Notes under the pieces: generated by a model
Databases searched by the model: none
The model's input: the letters and a program-made list of their open reading frames with translations, nothing else
What the model was told of the DNA's origin: nothing
Shown: piece by piece, positions 1-7,061 of the stretch
Layout of the letters: each line of letters starts with the position of its first letter
Numbering within the stretch: the first letter of the stretch is position 1
Program-made: the position numbers and the translations under genes
DNA from: PVC group bacterium
GTDB taxonomy: Bacteria > Verrucomicrobiota > Kiritimatiellia > SS1-B-03-39 > UBA6053
Assembly (NCBI GenBank): GCA_003565815.1
Contig: PXAS01000183.1
Coordinates: 1-7,147 of the forward strand
DNA length: 7,147 bases
Reading direction: 5' to 3'

Positions 1-1959
<1,959 letters not shown>

Positions 1960-1985
1960 CCCCTCGCCCTCTTCAATCCCTGCAA

Positions 1986-2008
1986 TTTCGGATGAAATCT
2001 TTCCGAAA
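1986..2008. other. Small inverted repeat downstream of recD2
   Basis: TTTCGGA (1986-1992) and TCCGAAA (2002-2008) form a perfect 7-bp stem around a 9-nt loop, starting 27 nt after the recD2 stop. An alternative smaller hairpin, ATTTC/GAAAT (1985-1998), overlaps it. No T-run follows, so it is not a standard intrinsic terminator. It may be chance, a 3'-end processing structure, or part of the adjacent repeat element. Confidence 0.3.
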
Positions 2009-2011
2009 ACC

Positions 2012-2041
2012 TTCGTGTGCATTCGCGTCCGTTCGTGGTTC
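2012..2041. repeat. Degenerate 10-nt-period TTCGTG-type intergenic repeat
   Basis: Three consecutive 10-nt units are seen: TTCGTGTGCA (2012-2021), TTCGCGTCCG (2022-2031) and TTCGTGGTTC (2032-2041). Each starts TTCG and the next two bases are TG or CG. The period is about one DNA helical turn. The sequence resembles an intergenic repeat (in the other orientation GAACCACGAA followed by ACACGAA-type units) that I recall from several phyla, including PVC bacteria; this cannot be searched here. It lies in the 205-nt recD2/ndk-like gap. An 11-nt piece on the opposite strand, GGAACCACGGA at 4460-4470, matches the reverse complement of its end at 10 of 11 positions. Function unknown. Confidence 0.5.
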
Positions 2042-2164
2042 CATCCCGCCCCCCAAACAATCCGGGCCCATTCGATGTTCTCCGTTCGGATTTACCATTG
2101 CAATTCATGAGGGGAGGGATAAGGCAGAAAGCCCGATTTTCAACCTTTCCACCCCATTTCTTCC

Positions 2165-3172
2165 ATGAAAACAGAAACCCTTCGCGCTTTTGAAAAAGCC
2201 ACCCAATCCCGTCCGGTCCAAACCTGGATCCACCCCTATGGCCCGCCCGACGATCCCGCGGAACATCAGTTCGTCCTCTTCCTGAAACCGGAAGCCACGG
2301 CGGTCCACGACGGCGTGGATCTGGAGGCGGTCCTCGATTTGGTGTTTGAACACCTCGAGGATTTCGGGGTCACGGTTCACGCCGCCCGGGCCCTGCCCGC
2401 GGCTTATCTGGATCATCACGCCATTCTGGATCAACATTACGGCGTCATCAACCGCATCAGCAAATTGGGCGTGGAAGCGCTCACCGACGACGCTTTGAAC
2501 AAGCTCAACGAGGTGTTTGCCGAAGAGATCTCCGCGGGCGCGCTCATCATGGGCGGCCATCAGTTTCTGAAGGCCCAGCCGGAAATCAGCCCCTTGGCGC
2601 TGACCACCATGAACGACAATATCGGCACCACCAAACTCGCGGGCGGCAGTTACGCCATGCGCCTGAAGGTTTTGGGGCAAACCTACATTCTGCTGAATCC
2701 CTTTCATGCTTACCAGTTGGTGCCCTTCACCACGCCCGGACGGGCGATTCTGGTGTTTGAATGCCGCTCCACGCGCGACTGGTCCGATCTGCGGGTGAAC
2801 CTCACCGGGGCCACCAACCCCGCAAAAGCGGAAGCGGGCAGCATCCGCGCCGATCTCCGGGCACAAAAAGAGGCCCTGGGCATGAAGGAAGTCAACCAGG
2901 GCGCAAACGGAGTACACCTCTCCGCGGGTCCGCTTGAAGGCATGGTGGAATTGCAACGCTTCTTTACCGATCACGACACCAACAAGGCCCTTGACTGGGA
3001 CGAAACCGCGTTTGGGGCGCGCTTGCTTCGCAAACTGAGTCACGATGACGTGACCCGACTGGCGGGGAATCCCAATCTCGAGGTGGACGGAAAAATGGTG
3101 AGCGCCTTTGACTTGACCGAAGAAATCAATGCGGACCGGACCCTGGATTGCCTGTCGGAGCGTTTGGCATGA
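2165..3172 (+). CDS. Nucleoside diphosphate kinase-like protein with large insertion and C-terminal tail
   Basis: This 335-aa protein is about twice the length of ordinary NDK (about 140-150 aa), but its two halves align with that fold. The N-terminal strand FVLFLKPEAT (36-45) corresponds to the family's IKPDAV, with nucleotide-binding Lys41. HY at 91-92 matches the conserved Tyr of the substrate cleft. FHAYQLVPFTTPGRAILVFE (180-199) matches the family's FF-LV-F-TSGPVVAMV-E. TGATNPAKAEAGSIRAD (214-230) matches GATNP-A-PGTIRGD, with Thr217 and Arg228 at family spacing. NGVHLS (248-253) holds the presumed phosphohistidine His251; Glu262 and FF (266-267) keep family spacing after it. Oddities: about 85 extra residues between 93 and 178, about ten extra between Arg228 and Asn248, a one-residue shift of Arg210, Leu252 for the usual Gly, and a tail of about 68 residues. 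The start is ATG with no clear Shine-Dalgarno. It overlaps the next gene by ATGA. The expected activity is phosphate transfer from NTP to NDP, which is inferred. Homology is confident; catalysis is less so. Confidence 0.78.
   Translation: MKTETLRAFEKATQSRPVQTWIHPYGPPDDPAEHQFVLFLKPEATAVHDGVDLEAVLDLVFEHLEDFGVTVHAARALPAAYLDHHAILDQHYGVINRISKLGVEALTDDALNKLNEVFAEEISAGALIMGGHQFLKAQPEISPLALTTMNDNIGTTKLAGGSYAMRLKVLGQTYILLNPFHAYQLVPFTTPGRAILVFECRSTRDWSDLRVNLTGATNPAKAEAGSIRADLRAQKEALGMKEVNQGANGVHLSAGPLEGMVELQRFFTDHDTNKALDWDETAFGARLLRKLSHDDVTRLAGNPNLEVDGKMVSAFDLTEEINADRTLDCLSERLA
3157..3160 (+). promoter_or_regulatory. Ribosome binding site of the methyltransferase gene
   Basis: GGAG lies 8 nt before the ATG at 3169, inside the end of the NDK-like gene. 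It favours this ATG over the in-frame TTG at 3148, which precedes the site. With the ATGA stop/start overlap it suggests translational coupling. Confidence 0.65.
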
Positions 3173-4437
3173 GTGAAGTGGAACTCCCCAAATGGGCCAA
3201 CCGCCAGGCCGCCCTCGCCCTCGGCATGTTGCAAAAGGTGGCCGACAAAGCCACGGAAGGCGAACCCGCCGACCGCACCCTGCGCCTGATTTTGGGGGAC
3301 AAGAAAAAATACGGCAGCCGGGACCGTCGCTTTTTCGGCGATGTGATTTTCACGTGGTTCCGCTGGCACGGGGTTGTCGGCGAACTTCCCCTTCCCCAAG
3401 GCCTTTGCGTGGCCTGGTATCTGGACGGCACGCCCTGGCATGACGCCATCCGGGCCATTCTCCGCGACCTGAAATGGCCGGAACCGGAGCCCCTTTCCCC
3501 GGAGGCGGCCTTGAACACCCGCAAAGAATCCGCGGAAAAAACATTCTCGCTTTCCCTGCCCGAAATCCCGAATTGGGTGCCGGAGTGGGTGGAACCGGAA
3601 ACCCGCCACCTGGGTCCGCTGGAAGATCGCATTTGGGAACTCATTTCCCGTCCGCCCACGTGGTTGCGGGTGGATGAAACCCGGCAACAGGCCTTGCACG
3701 ACGACTTGGTGGCCGATGGCGCGGTCTGGGCCGGAGAACGCTCCCCCTGCGCGTATGCCTTTGATCAACGCGGCAAAGTCAACGACTGGATGCAAAAGCA
3801 TCCGGACGCCTTGGAAATCCAGGATCTGGCCAGTCAACAGGTGGTTCGCATTTGTGCCCCGGAAAAAGGGTCGTCCTGGTGGGACGCCTGTTGCGGCGCC
3901 GGTGGCAAGTCCCTGCAGATGCTGGACTTGGCCGAACGGGACATGGATCTGACCTGCACGGACCGCCGCGAGCACATTCTCCAGGAAGTCACCCGCCGGG
4001 GACGCAAACACGGTTTGGCCCGGGTGCGCCGTTATGCCCTGGATTTGCTGCAAGATCCGGAACTGCCCAACATCCAATTCGACGGCATTTTGGTGGACGC
4101 CCCCTGCTCCGGCGCCGGCACTTGGGCCCGAAGCCCGGACACCCTCTGGCGCATTTCGGGCAAAGACGTGCAGCAAATGTCCCGTCGTCAATCGAAATTA
4201 TTGGAAGCGGTGTTGCCCCCCCTGAAATCCGGAGGGCATTTGGTCTACGCGGTCTGCTCCCTTTTGCAGTCCGAAACCCATGCCGTGATCGACGCCTTTC
4301 TTCGCGAACACCCCGATTTCAGCCTCGTGCCCACCCCGCATCCGCTCACCGGCGAGGCCACCGACGGAAAAATCACCATCACCCCCGCGCAAAGCAACGG
4401 GGACGGGATGTTCGTGGCCAAACTGATTCGGATGTAG
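3169..4437 (+). CDS. RsmB/NOP2/Sun-family RNA (cytosine-5) methyltransferase
   Basis: This 422-aa SAM-dependent methyltransferase likely makes m5C in rRNA. An N-terminal part (about 1-140, with YGSRDRRFFGDVIF at 48-61) resembles the helical NusB-like N-domain found in many RsmB-type proteins. The linker motif IQDLASQQV (217-225) matches the family's VQDEASQLV. Catalytic domain: SAM-binding motif I DACCGAGGKS (239-248); an acidic segment TCTDRRE near 262-268; motif IV DAPCSGAGTW (310-319) with Cys313; motif VI YAVCS (360-364) with Cys363, the expected nucleophile; and a C-terminal GDGMFVAKL (411-419). Both family cysteines are present, so an active enzyme is expected. Motif VI has Val where Thr is usual (TCS). 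Length is close to E. coli RsmB (429 aa), but the target base cannot be assigned, so no symbol is given. The ATG at 3169 overlaps the upstream TGA (ATGA) and has GGAG 8 nt before it. The gene converges on rsfS. Confidence 0.9.
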   Translation: MSEVELPKWANRQAALALGMLQKVADKATEGEPADRTLRLILGDKKKYGSRDRRFFGDVIFTWFRWHGVVGELPLPQGLCVAWYLDGTPWHDAIRAILRDLKWPEPEPLSPEAALNTRKESAEKTFSLSLPEIPNWVPEWVEPETRHLGPLEDRIWELISRPPTWLRVDETRQQALHDDLVADGAVWAGERSPCAYAFDQRGKVNDWMQKHPDALEIQDLASQQVVRICAPEKGSSWWDACCGAGGKSLQMLDLAERDMDLTCTDRREHILQEVTRRGRKHGLARVRRYALDLLQDPELPNIQFDGILVDAPCSGAGTWARSPDTLWRISGKDVQQMSRRQSKLLEAVLPPLKSGGHLVYAVCSLLQSETHAVIDAFLREHPDFSLVPTPHPLTGEATDGKITITPAQSNGDGMFVAKLIRM

Positions 4438-4457
4438 ATCGGCAGTCCCTTGCCGAT
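4438..4457. terminator. Perfect hairpin between convergent genes, possible bidirectional terminator
   Basis: ATCGGCA (4438-4444) and TGCCGAT (4451-4457) form a perfect 7-bp stem with a 6-nt loop, beginning directly after the methyltransferase TAG and 17 nt beyond the rsfS stop. Position between converging genes fits a shared 3'-end structure. Neither strand shows a T-run after the stem, so factor-independent termination would be weak; it could instead mark a processed or Rho-dependent 3' end. Confidence 0.45.
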
Positions 4458-4473
4458 AAGGAACCACGGATCT

Positions 4474-4845
4474 TCATTCCTTCAAAAGTTCGCCGGCATC
4501 GAGGGTTTTGCCGTCGCTCCAGAGTTGCTCCAGGGCGTAGAATTCTCGCAATTCGCCCGTCATCACGTGCACGATGACATCCGCGAAATCGATGATCATC
4601 CAGCCGCTGACCGGACTGCCGCCCTTGCGCCGCGCGCGAACGCGGTGGTTTTTGCAGGCTTTTTCCACTTCACTGGCGAGGGCCCGCAAATGCGGCACCC
4701 CCGTGCCGGTGGCGATGACAAAAAAATCGGTGACCGAGGAAACGTCGCGCACTTCGAGGATGCGGATGTCTTGGGCCAAATGTTGGTCAAGCGCCTGAAC
4801 GGCGTGAACCAGGGAAGAAGGAAGAGAGGCGGGATGGGATGACAT
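4474..4845 (-). CDS. rsfS: Ribosome silencing factor RsfS
   Basis: This 123-aa protein has the usual RsfS (RsfA/YbeB/Iojap) length and pattern: LEVRDVSSVTDFFVIATG (30-47), then GWMIIDFADVIVHV (81-94) and REFYALEQLW (100-109). Family knowledge: RsfS binds ribosomal protein uL14 on the 50S subunit and blocks joining with 30S, lowering translation when nutrients are short. The chosen ATG at 4845 has GGAG 9 nt upstream. An in-frame TTG at 4860 would add five residues but overlaps that Shine-Dalgarno, so it is unlikely. The gene follows nadD on the same strand after a 57-nt gap with no evident terminator. The nadD-rsfS order is widely conserved, so they are probably cotranscribed. Identification is firm. 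Confidence 0.95.
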   Translation of the reverse strand: MSSHPASLPSSLVHAVQALDQHLAQDIRILEVRDVSSVTDFFVIATGTGVPHLRALASEVEKACKNHRVRARRKGGSPVSGWMIIDFADVIVHVMTGELREFYALEQLWSDGKTLDAGELLKE

Positions 4846-4854
4846 GACGGAAAG

Positions 4855-4858
4855 CTCC
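4855..4858 (-). promoter_or_regulatory. Ribosome binding site of rsfS
   Basis: On the minus strand GGAG (plus-strand CTCC) lies 9 nt before the ATG at 4845. It decides this start over the upstream TTG. Confidence 0.6.
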
Positions 4859-4902
4859 AAATGAAAATTGAGGGAGTGGGATACGCCGGAAAGCGCCTTC
4901 GG

Positions 4903-5529
4903 TCAAGTCTGCAAGCGATAGAGGCCCCGGCTTTCGATGATTTCCCGCACCGGGTCGGGGACCAGCCAGCGGATGGACCGGCCCGACGCCACCCGCTCCC
5001 GAATGCCGGTGGCGGAGATTTCAATGCGGCAATTCAAGTGCAACAGCCGCACCCCGGCCGCCACTTCGGGGGCGCGGGCGTCCAGTTCCCGCAACAAAAG
5101 CTCCGCGTTCGCCCCTGGACGCGGCAGGACCACGAGCGTGGCCAGGCGCAGGATGTCGTCGATCCGCACCCAGCGATCCAAGGTTTCCAAACTGTCCGCC
5201 CCCACGAAAAAATGCAGATGTGCCCCTGGGTGGATTCGCCGCAACTCCTCCAGGGTTTCCACGGTGTAAGAAGTGCCTTTGCGGCGCACCTCCACCCCGC
5301 AGGCTTCCAGACCCGCCTCCTCCGAAACCGCCGCCTCCAACATGCGCAGCCGCAAATCCGCGGGGGCCAGCGCTTCCTCACGCCGCAACGGCGAACGCAC
5401 GTTGGGCACCAACAGGATGCGGTCCAACCCGAGCGCCTCTTTCGCGGCCCGGGCCAAAATCAAATGTCCGTGGTGGATGGGATTGAAGGTGCCGCCGAGG
5501 ACACCCACGGGTGTAGCCTTTACTTCCAT
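4903..5529 (-). CDS. nadD: Nicotinate-nucleotide adenylyltransferase NadD
   Basis: This 208-aa protein transfers AMP from ATP to nicotinate mononucleotide, giving deamido-NAD in cytoplasmic NAD synthesis. Seen: the nucleotidyltransferase motif GGTFNPIHHGHL (12-23) with the HxGH-type histidines; the core segment YTVETLEELRR (88-98) leading to FFVGADSLETLDRW (107-120); LVVLPRPG (132-139); and the C-terminal ISATGIRERVASGRSIRWLVP (171-191), equivalent to the family's ISSTxIR. Length is normal. One oddity is SPLRR (46-50), where many NadD proteins have PPHK or PPHR. The ATG at 5529 has no Shine-Dalgarno. A GTG at 5508 (codon 8) has AAAGG 8 nt upstream and would give a start just before VLGGTF, typical of the family, so the true start may be 5508. 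The gene is divergent from eno and followed by rsfS. Confidence 0.94.
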   Translation of the reverse strand: MEVKATPVGVLGGTFNPIHHGHLILARAAKEALGLDRILLVPNVRSPLRREEALAPADLRLRMLEAAVSEEAGLEACGVEVRRKGTSYTVETLEELRRIHPGAHLHFFVGADSLETLDRWVRIDDILRLATLVVLPRPGANAELLLRELDARAPEVAAGVRLLHLNCRIEISATGIRERVASGRSIRWLVPDPVREIIESRGLYRLQT

Positions 5530-5535
5530 GCAGGA

Positions 5536-5563
5536 AGCATAGGCAAGTCTTCAAAATACGCAA
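5536..5563 (-). promoter_or_regulatory. Candidate nadD promoter
   Basis: On the minus strand, TTGCGT (5563-5558), a 16-nt spacer and TATGCT (5541-5536) resemble a sigma70 promoter, each hexamer matching 4 of 6 consensus positions. The -10 box ends 6 nt before the ATG at 5529, so transcription would begin at or near that codon. That implies either leaderless translation from 5529 or a short leader for the GTG at 5508. Confidence 0.35.
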
Positions 5564-5564
5564 G

Positions 5565-5620
5565 AAAAGCTTTTTTTCTTTGCGCGAGGTCTTGCAACCC
5601 CGCGTTCTCTATTCTAGAGA
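5565..5620 (+). promoter_or_regulatory. Candidate eno promoter region
   Basis: An A/T-rich stretch (AAAAGCTTTTTTTCTT, 5565-5580) precedes TTGCAA (5592-5597), a -35-like hexamer. Seventeen nt later comes TAGAGA (5615-5620), a poor -10 with 3 of 6 matches; TATTCT (5610-5615) is a better hexamer but is too close (12 nt). The A/T tract could act as an UP element for eno, which is normally strongly expressed. The exact start site cannot be fixed from sequence. Confidence 0.28.
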
Positions 5621-5621
5621 A
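5605..5621. promoter_or_regulatory. Perfect 17-nt inverted repeat in the nadD/eno intergenic region
   Basis: TTCTCTA (5605-5611) and TAGAGAA (5615-5621) are perfect 7-nt inverted arms separated by TTC. The site overlaps the candidate -10 area of eno and lies 59 nt before its ATG. It could be a dimeric regulator operator or a 5'-leader hairpin, though a 3-nt loop is tight. I recognise no known regulator consensus. Confidence 0.4.
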
Positions 5622-5668
5622 GCCTCACCGTTTTGTACGCAATCAACCCAAACTCACCAAAACACATC

Positions 5669-5672
5669 GGAG
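5669..5672 (+). promoter_or_regulatory. Ribosome binding site of eno
   Basis: GGAG is placed 8 nt before the ATG at 5681. It supports that start over the in-frame TTG at 5633, which would add 16 residues with no family match. Confidence 0.7.
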
Positions 5673-5680
5673 AAAAACTC

Positions 5681-6973
5681 ATGCCTGAAATTATTGATAT
5701 CTATGGACGTCAGATCGTGGACTCCCGCGGAAACCCCACCGTGGAAGTCGAAGTCACCCTGGACACCGGAGCCGTGGGCCGCGCCGCCGTACCCTCCGGC
5801 GCCTCCACCGGCGAAAACGAAGCCCTGGAACTCCGCGACGGCGACAAGAGCCGCTGGATGGGCAAAGGCGTTTCCAAGGCCGTGGACAATGTCAACGGAC
5901 CCATTAACGACGCCCTCCTCGGCCACGACGCTCTGGACCAGGTGGCCGTGGACCAAGCGTTGCTGGACCTCGACGGCACCGAGACCAAATCCAACCTCGG
6001 CGCCAACGCCATGCTCGGCGTTTCCATGGCCACCGCATATGCCGCCGCCGACGAACTCGAACTCAGCCTCTACAAATACCTCGGCGGCGTGAACGCCAAA
6101 GTGCTTCCGGTGCCGATGATGAACATCCTCAACGGCGGTTCGCATTCCGATGCCCCCGTGGACATCCAGGAATTCATGATCATGCCCAAAGGCGCCGAGT
6201 CCTTCAGCGAAGCCTTGCGCATGGGCGCGGAAGTGTTCCACACCTTGAAGGGCGTGTTGAAAAAACTCGGTTTGAGCACCGCCGTCGGCGACGAAGGCGG
6301 TTTCGCGCCCGCGCTGAACAGCAATACCCATGCCTTGGACGTGATCATGGAGGCCATCGACAAGGCCGGATATCAGGCCGGCAAAGACATCTTCATTGCC
6401 ATGGACGCCGCCGCCTCCGAGTTCTACAACAAGGAAAGCAAAAAATACGTCTTCCATAAATCCGACAATTCCGAGCGCTCCGGCGACGAAATGGTGGACT
6501 ACTGGGTGGACCTGGTGAAAAAATACCCCATCATTTCCATCGAAGACGGTTGCGACGAAGGCGACTGGGACAGTTGGAAAAAACTCACCGACGCCCTTGG
6601 CGACAAGGTGCAGCTGGTCGGCGACGATCTTTTCGTCACCAACCTCAAGTACCTGAAACGCGGCATCGAGTCCGGCACCGCCAACTCCATTCTCATCAAG
6701 GTCAACCAGATCGGCACCCTGACCGAGACGTTGGACGCGATTGAAATGGCGAAACGCAACGGGTACACCGCCGTGATTTCGCACCGTTCCGGCGAAACCG
6801 AAGACACCACCATTGCCGACATCGCCGTGGCCACCAACGCCGGGCAGATCAAGACCGGCTCCATGAGCCGTTCCGACCGGATTGCCAAATACAACCAGTT
6901 GTTGCGCATCGAAGACACCTTGGGTCGCAACGCCGTGTATGGCGGCTCCACGCTGTATCTGGACCGTATCTGA
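5681..6973 (+). CDS. eno: Enolase (phosphopyruvate hydratase)
   Basis: This 430-aa enzyme interconverts 2-phosphoglycerate and phosphoenolpyruvate in glycolysis and gluconeogenesis. In many bacteria it also sits in the RNA degradosome. The full family length is present. Seen: N-terminal IIDIYGRQIVDSRGNPTVEV (4-23); mobile loop PSGASTG (38-44); GGSHSDAPVDIQEFMI (152-167) with His155 and Glu164; VGDEGGFAP (202-210) with Glu205, the expected acid/base; metal ligands Asp242, Glu288 (SIEDG) and Asp315 (GDD); Lys340 (IKVNQIG), the expected catalytic base; His368 in SHRSGETED; and Lys391 in GQIKTGS. All expected active-site residues are present. The GGSHSDAP variant of the more usual GGAHADNN recalls Bacteroidota-type enolases. 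The ATG at 5681 has GGAG 8 nt upstream. The gene is divergent from nadD, apparently monocistronic, and ends at an intrinsic terminator. Confidence 0.98.
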   Translation: MPEIIDIYGRQIVDSRGNPTVEVEVTLDTGAVGRAAVPSGASTGENEALELRDGDKSRWMGKGVSKAVDNVNGPINDALLGHDALDQVAVDQALLDLDGTETKSNLGANAMLGVSMATAYAAADELELSLYKYLGGVNAKVLPVPMMNILNGGSHSDAPVDIQEFMIMPKGAESFSEALRMGAEVFHTLKGVLKKLGLSTAVGDEGGFAPALNSNTHALDVIMEAIDKAGYQAGKDIFIAMDAAASEFYNKESKKYVFHKSDNSERSGDEMVDYWVDLVKKYPIISIEDGCDEGDWDSWKKLTDALGDKVQLVGDDLFVTNLKYLKRGIESGTANSILIKVNQIGTLTETLDAIEMAKRNGYTAVISHRSGETEDTTIADIAVATNAGQIKTGSMSRSDRIAKYNQLLRIEDTLGRNAVYGGSTLYLDRI

Positions 6974-6998
6974 GCTTCACGCTCCACACTCAAAACAC

Positions 6999-7029
6999 AA
7001 ACCCCGGCCCGAAAAGCCGGGGTTTTTTT
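6999..7029 (+). terminator. Intrinsic terminator of eno
   Basis: AAACCCCGGC (6999-7008) pairs perfectly with GCCGGGGTTT (7016-7025) around a 7-nt loop (CCGAAAA). Seven T (7023-7029) follow the GC stem. It begins 25 nt after the eno stop, a textbook Rho-independent terminator that also separates eno from the tRNA gene. Confidence 0.95.
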
Positions 7030-7036
7030 GGGTGAA

Positions 7037-7055
7037 AATGCGAAACCATCGCATT
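7037..7055. other. Second hairpin after the eno terminator
   Basis: AATGCGA (7037-7043) and TCGCATT (7049-7055) form a perfect 7-bp stem with a 5-nt AACCA loop. No T-run follows. It lies 7 nt after the eno terminator and just upstream of the candidate tRNA promoter, so it could be an operator-like site, a backup 3'-end structure, or chance. Confidence 0.35.
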
Positions 7056-7061
7056 CTCGCC

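Noticed and set aside
2098..2123. Promoter-like TTGCAA and GATAAG upstream of the NDK-like gene
   Set aside because: The spacer is only 14 nt, too short for a standard sigma70 promoter, and the match is weak.
2107..2193. Short upstream frame starting at ATG 2107 and overlapping the NDK-like start
   Set aside because: It has no Shine-Dalgarno and no recognisable product; the G/A-rich tract is downstream of its ATG. Not enough support for a leader peptide.
2105..3043. 312-codon open frame on the minus strand opposite the NDK-like gene
   Set aside because: The plus-strand frame carries ordered NDK motifs and the ATGA coupling; the antisense frame has no recognisable motif.
3040..4191. 383-codon open frame on the minus strand opposite the methyltransferase gene
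   Set aside because: It lies entirely antisense to the ndk-like end and a clearly recognised methyltransferase; its low-complexity, family-free composition is typical of stop-poor shadow frames in GC-rich genes.
4861..5688. 275-codon plus-strand frame opposite nadD
   Set aside because: The minus-strand nadD frame contains all family motifs; this frame crosses the promoter region and eno start without any recognisable domain.
5654..6784. 376-codon open frame on the minus strand opposite eno
   Set aside because: Its Gly/Val/His/Phe-rich sequence is the reverse reading of conserved enolase codons; it has no recognisable domain.
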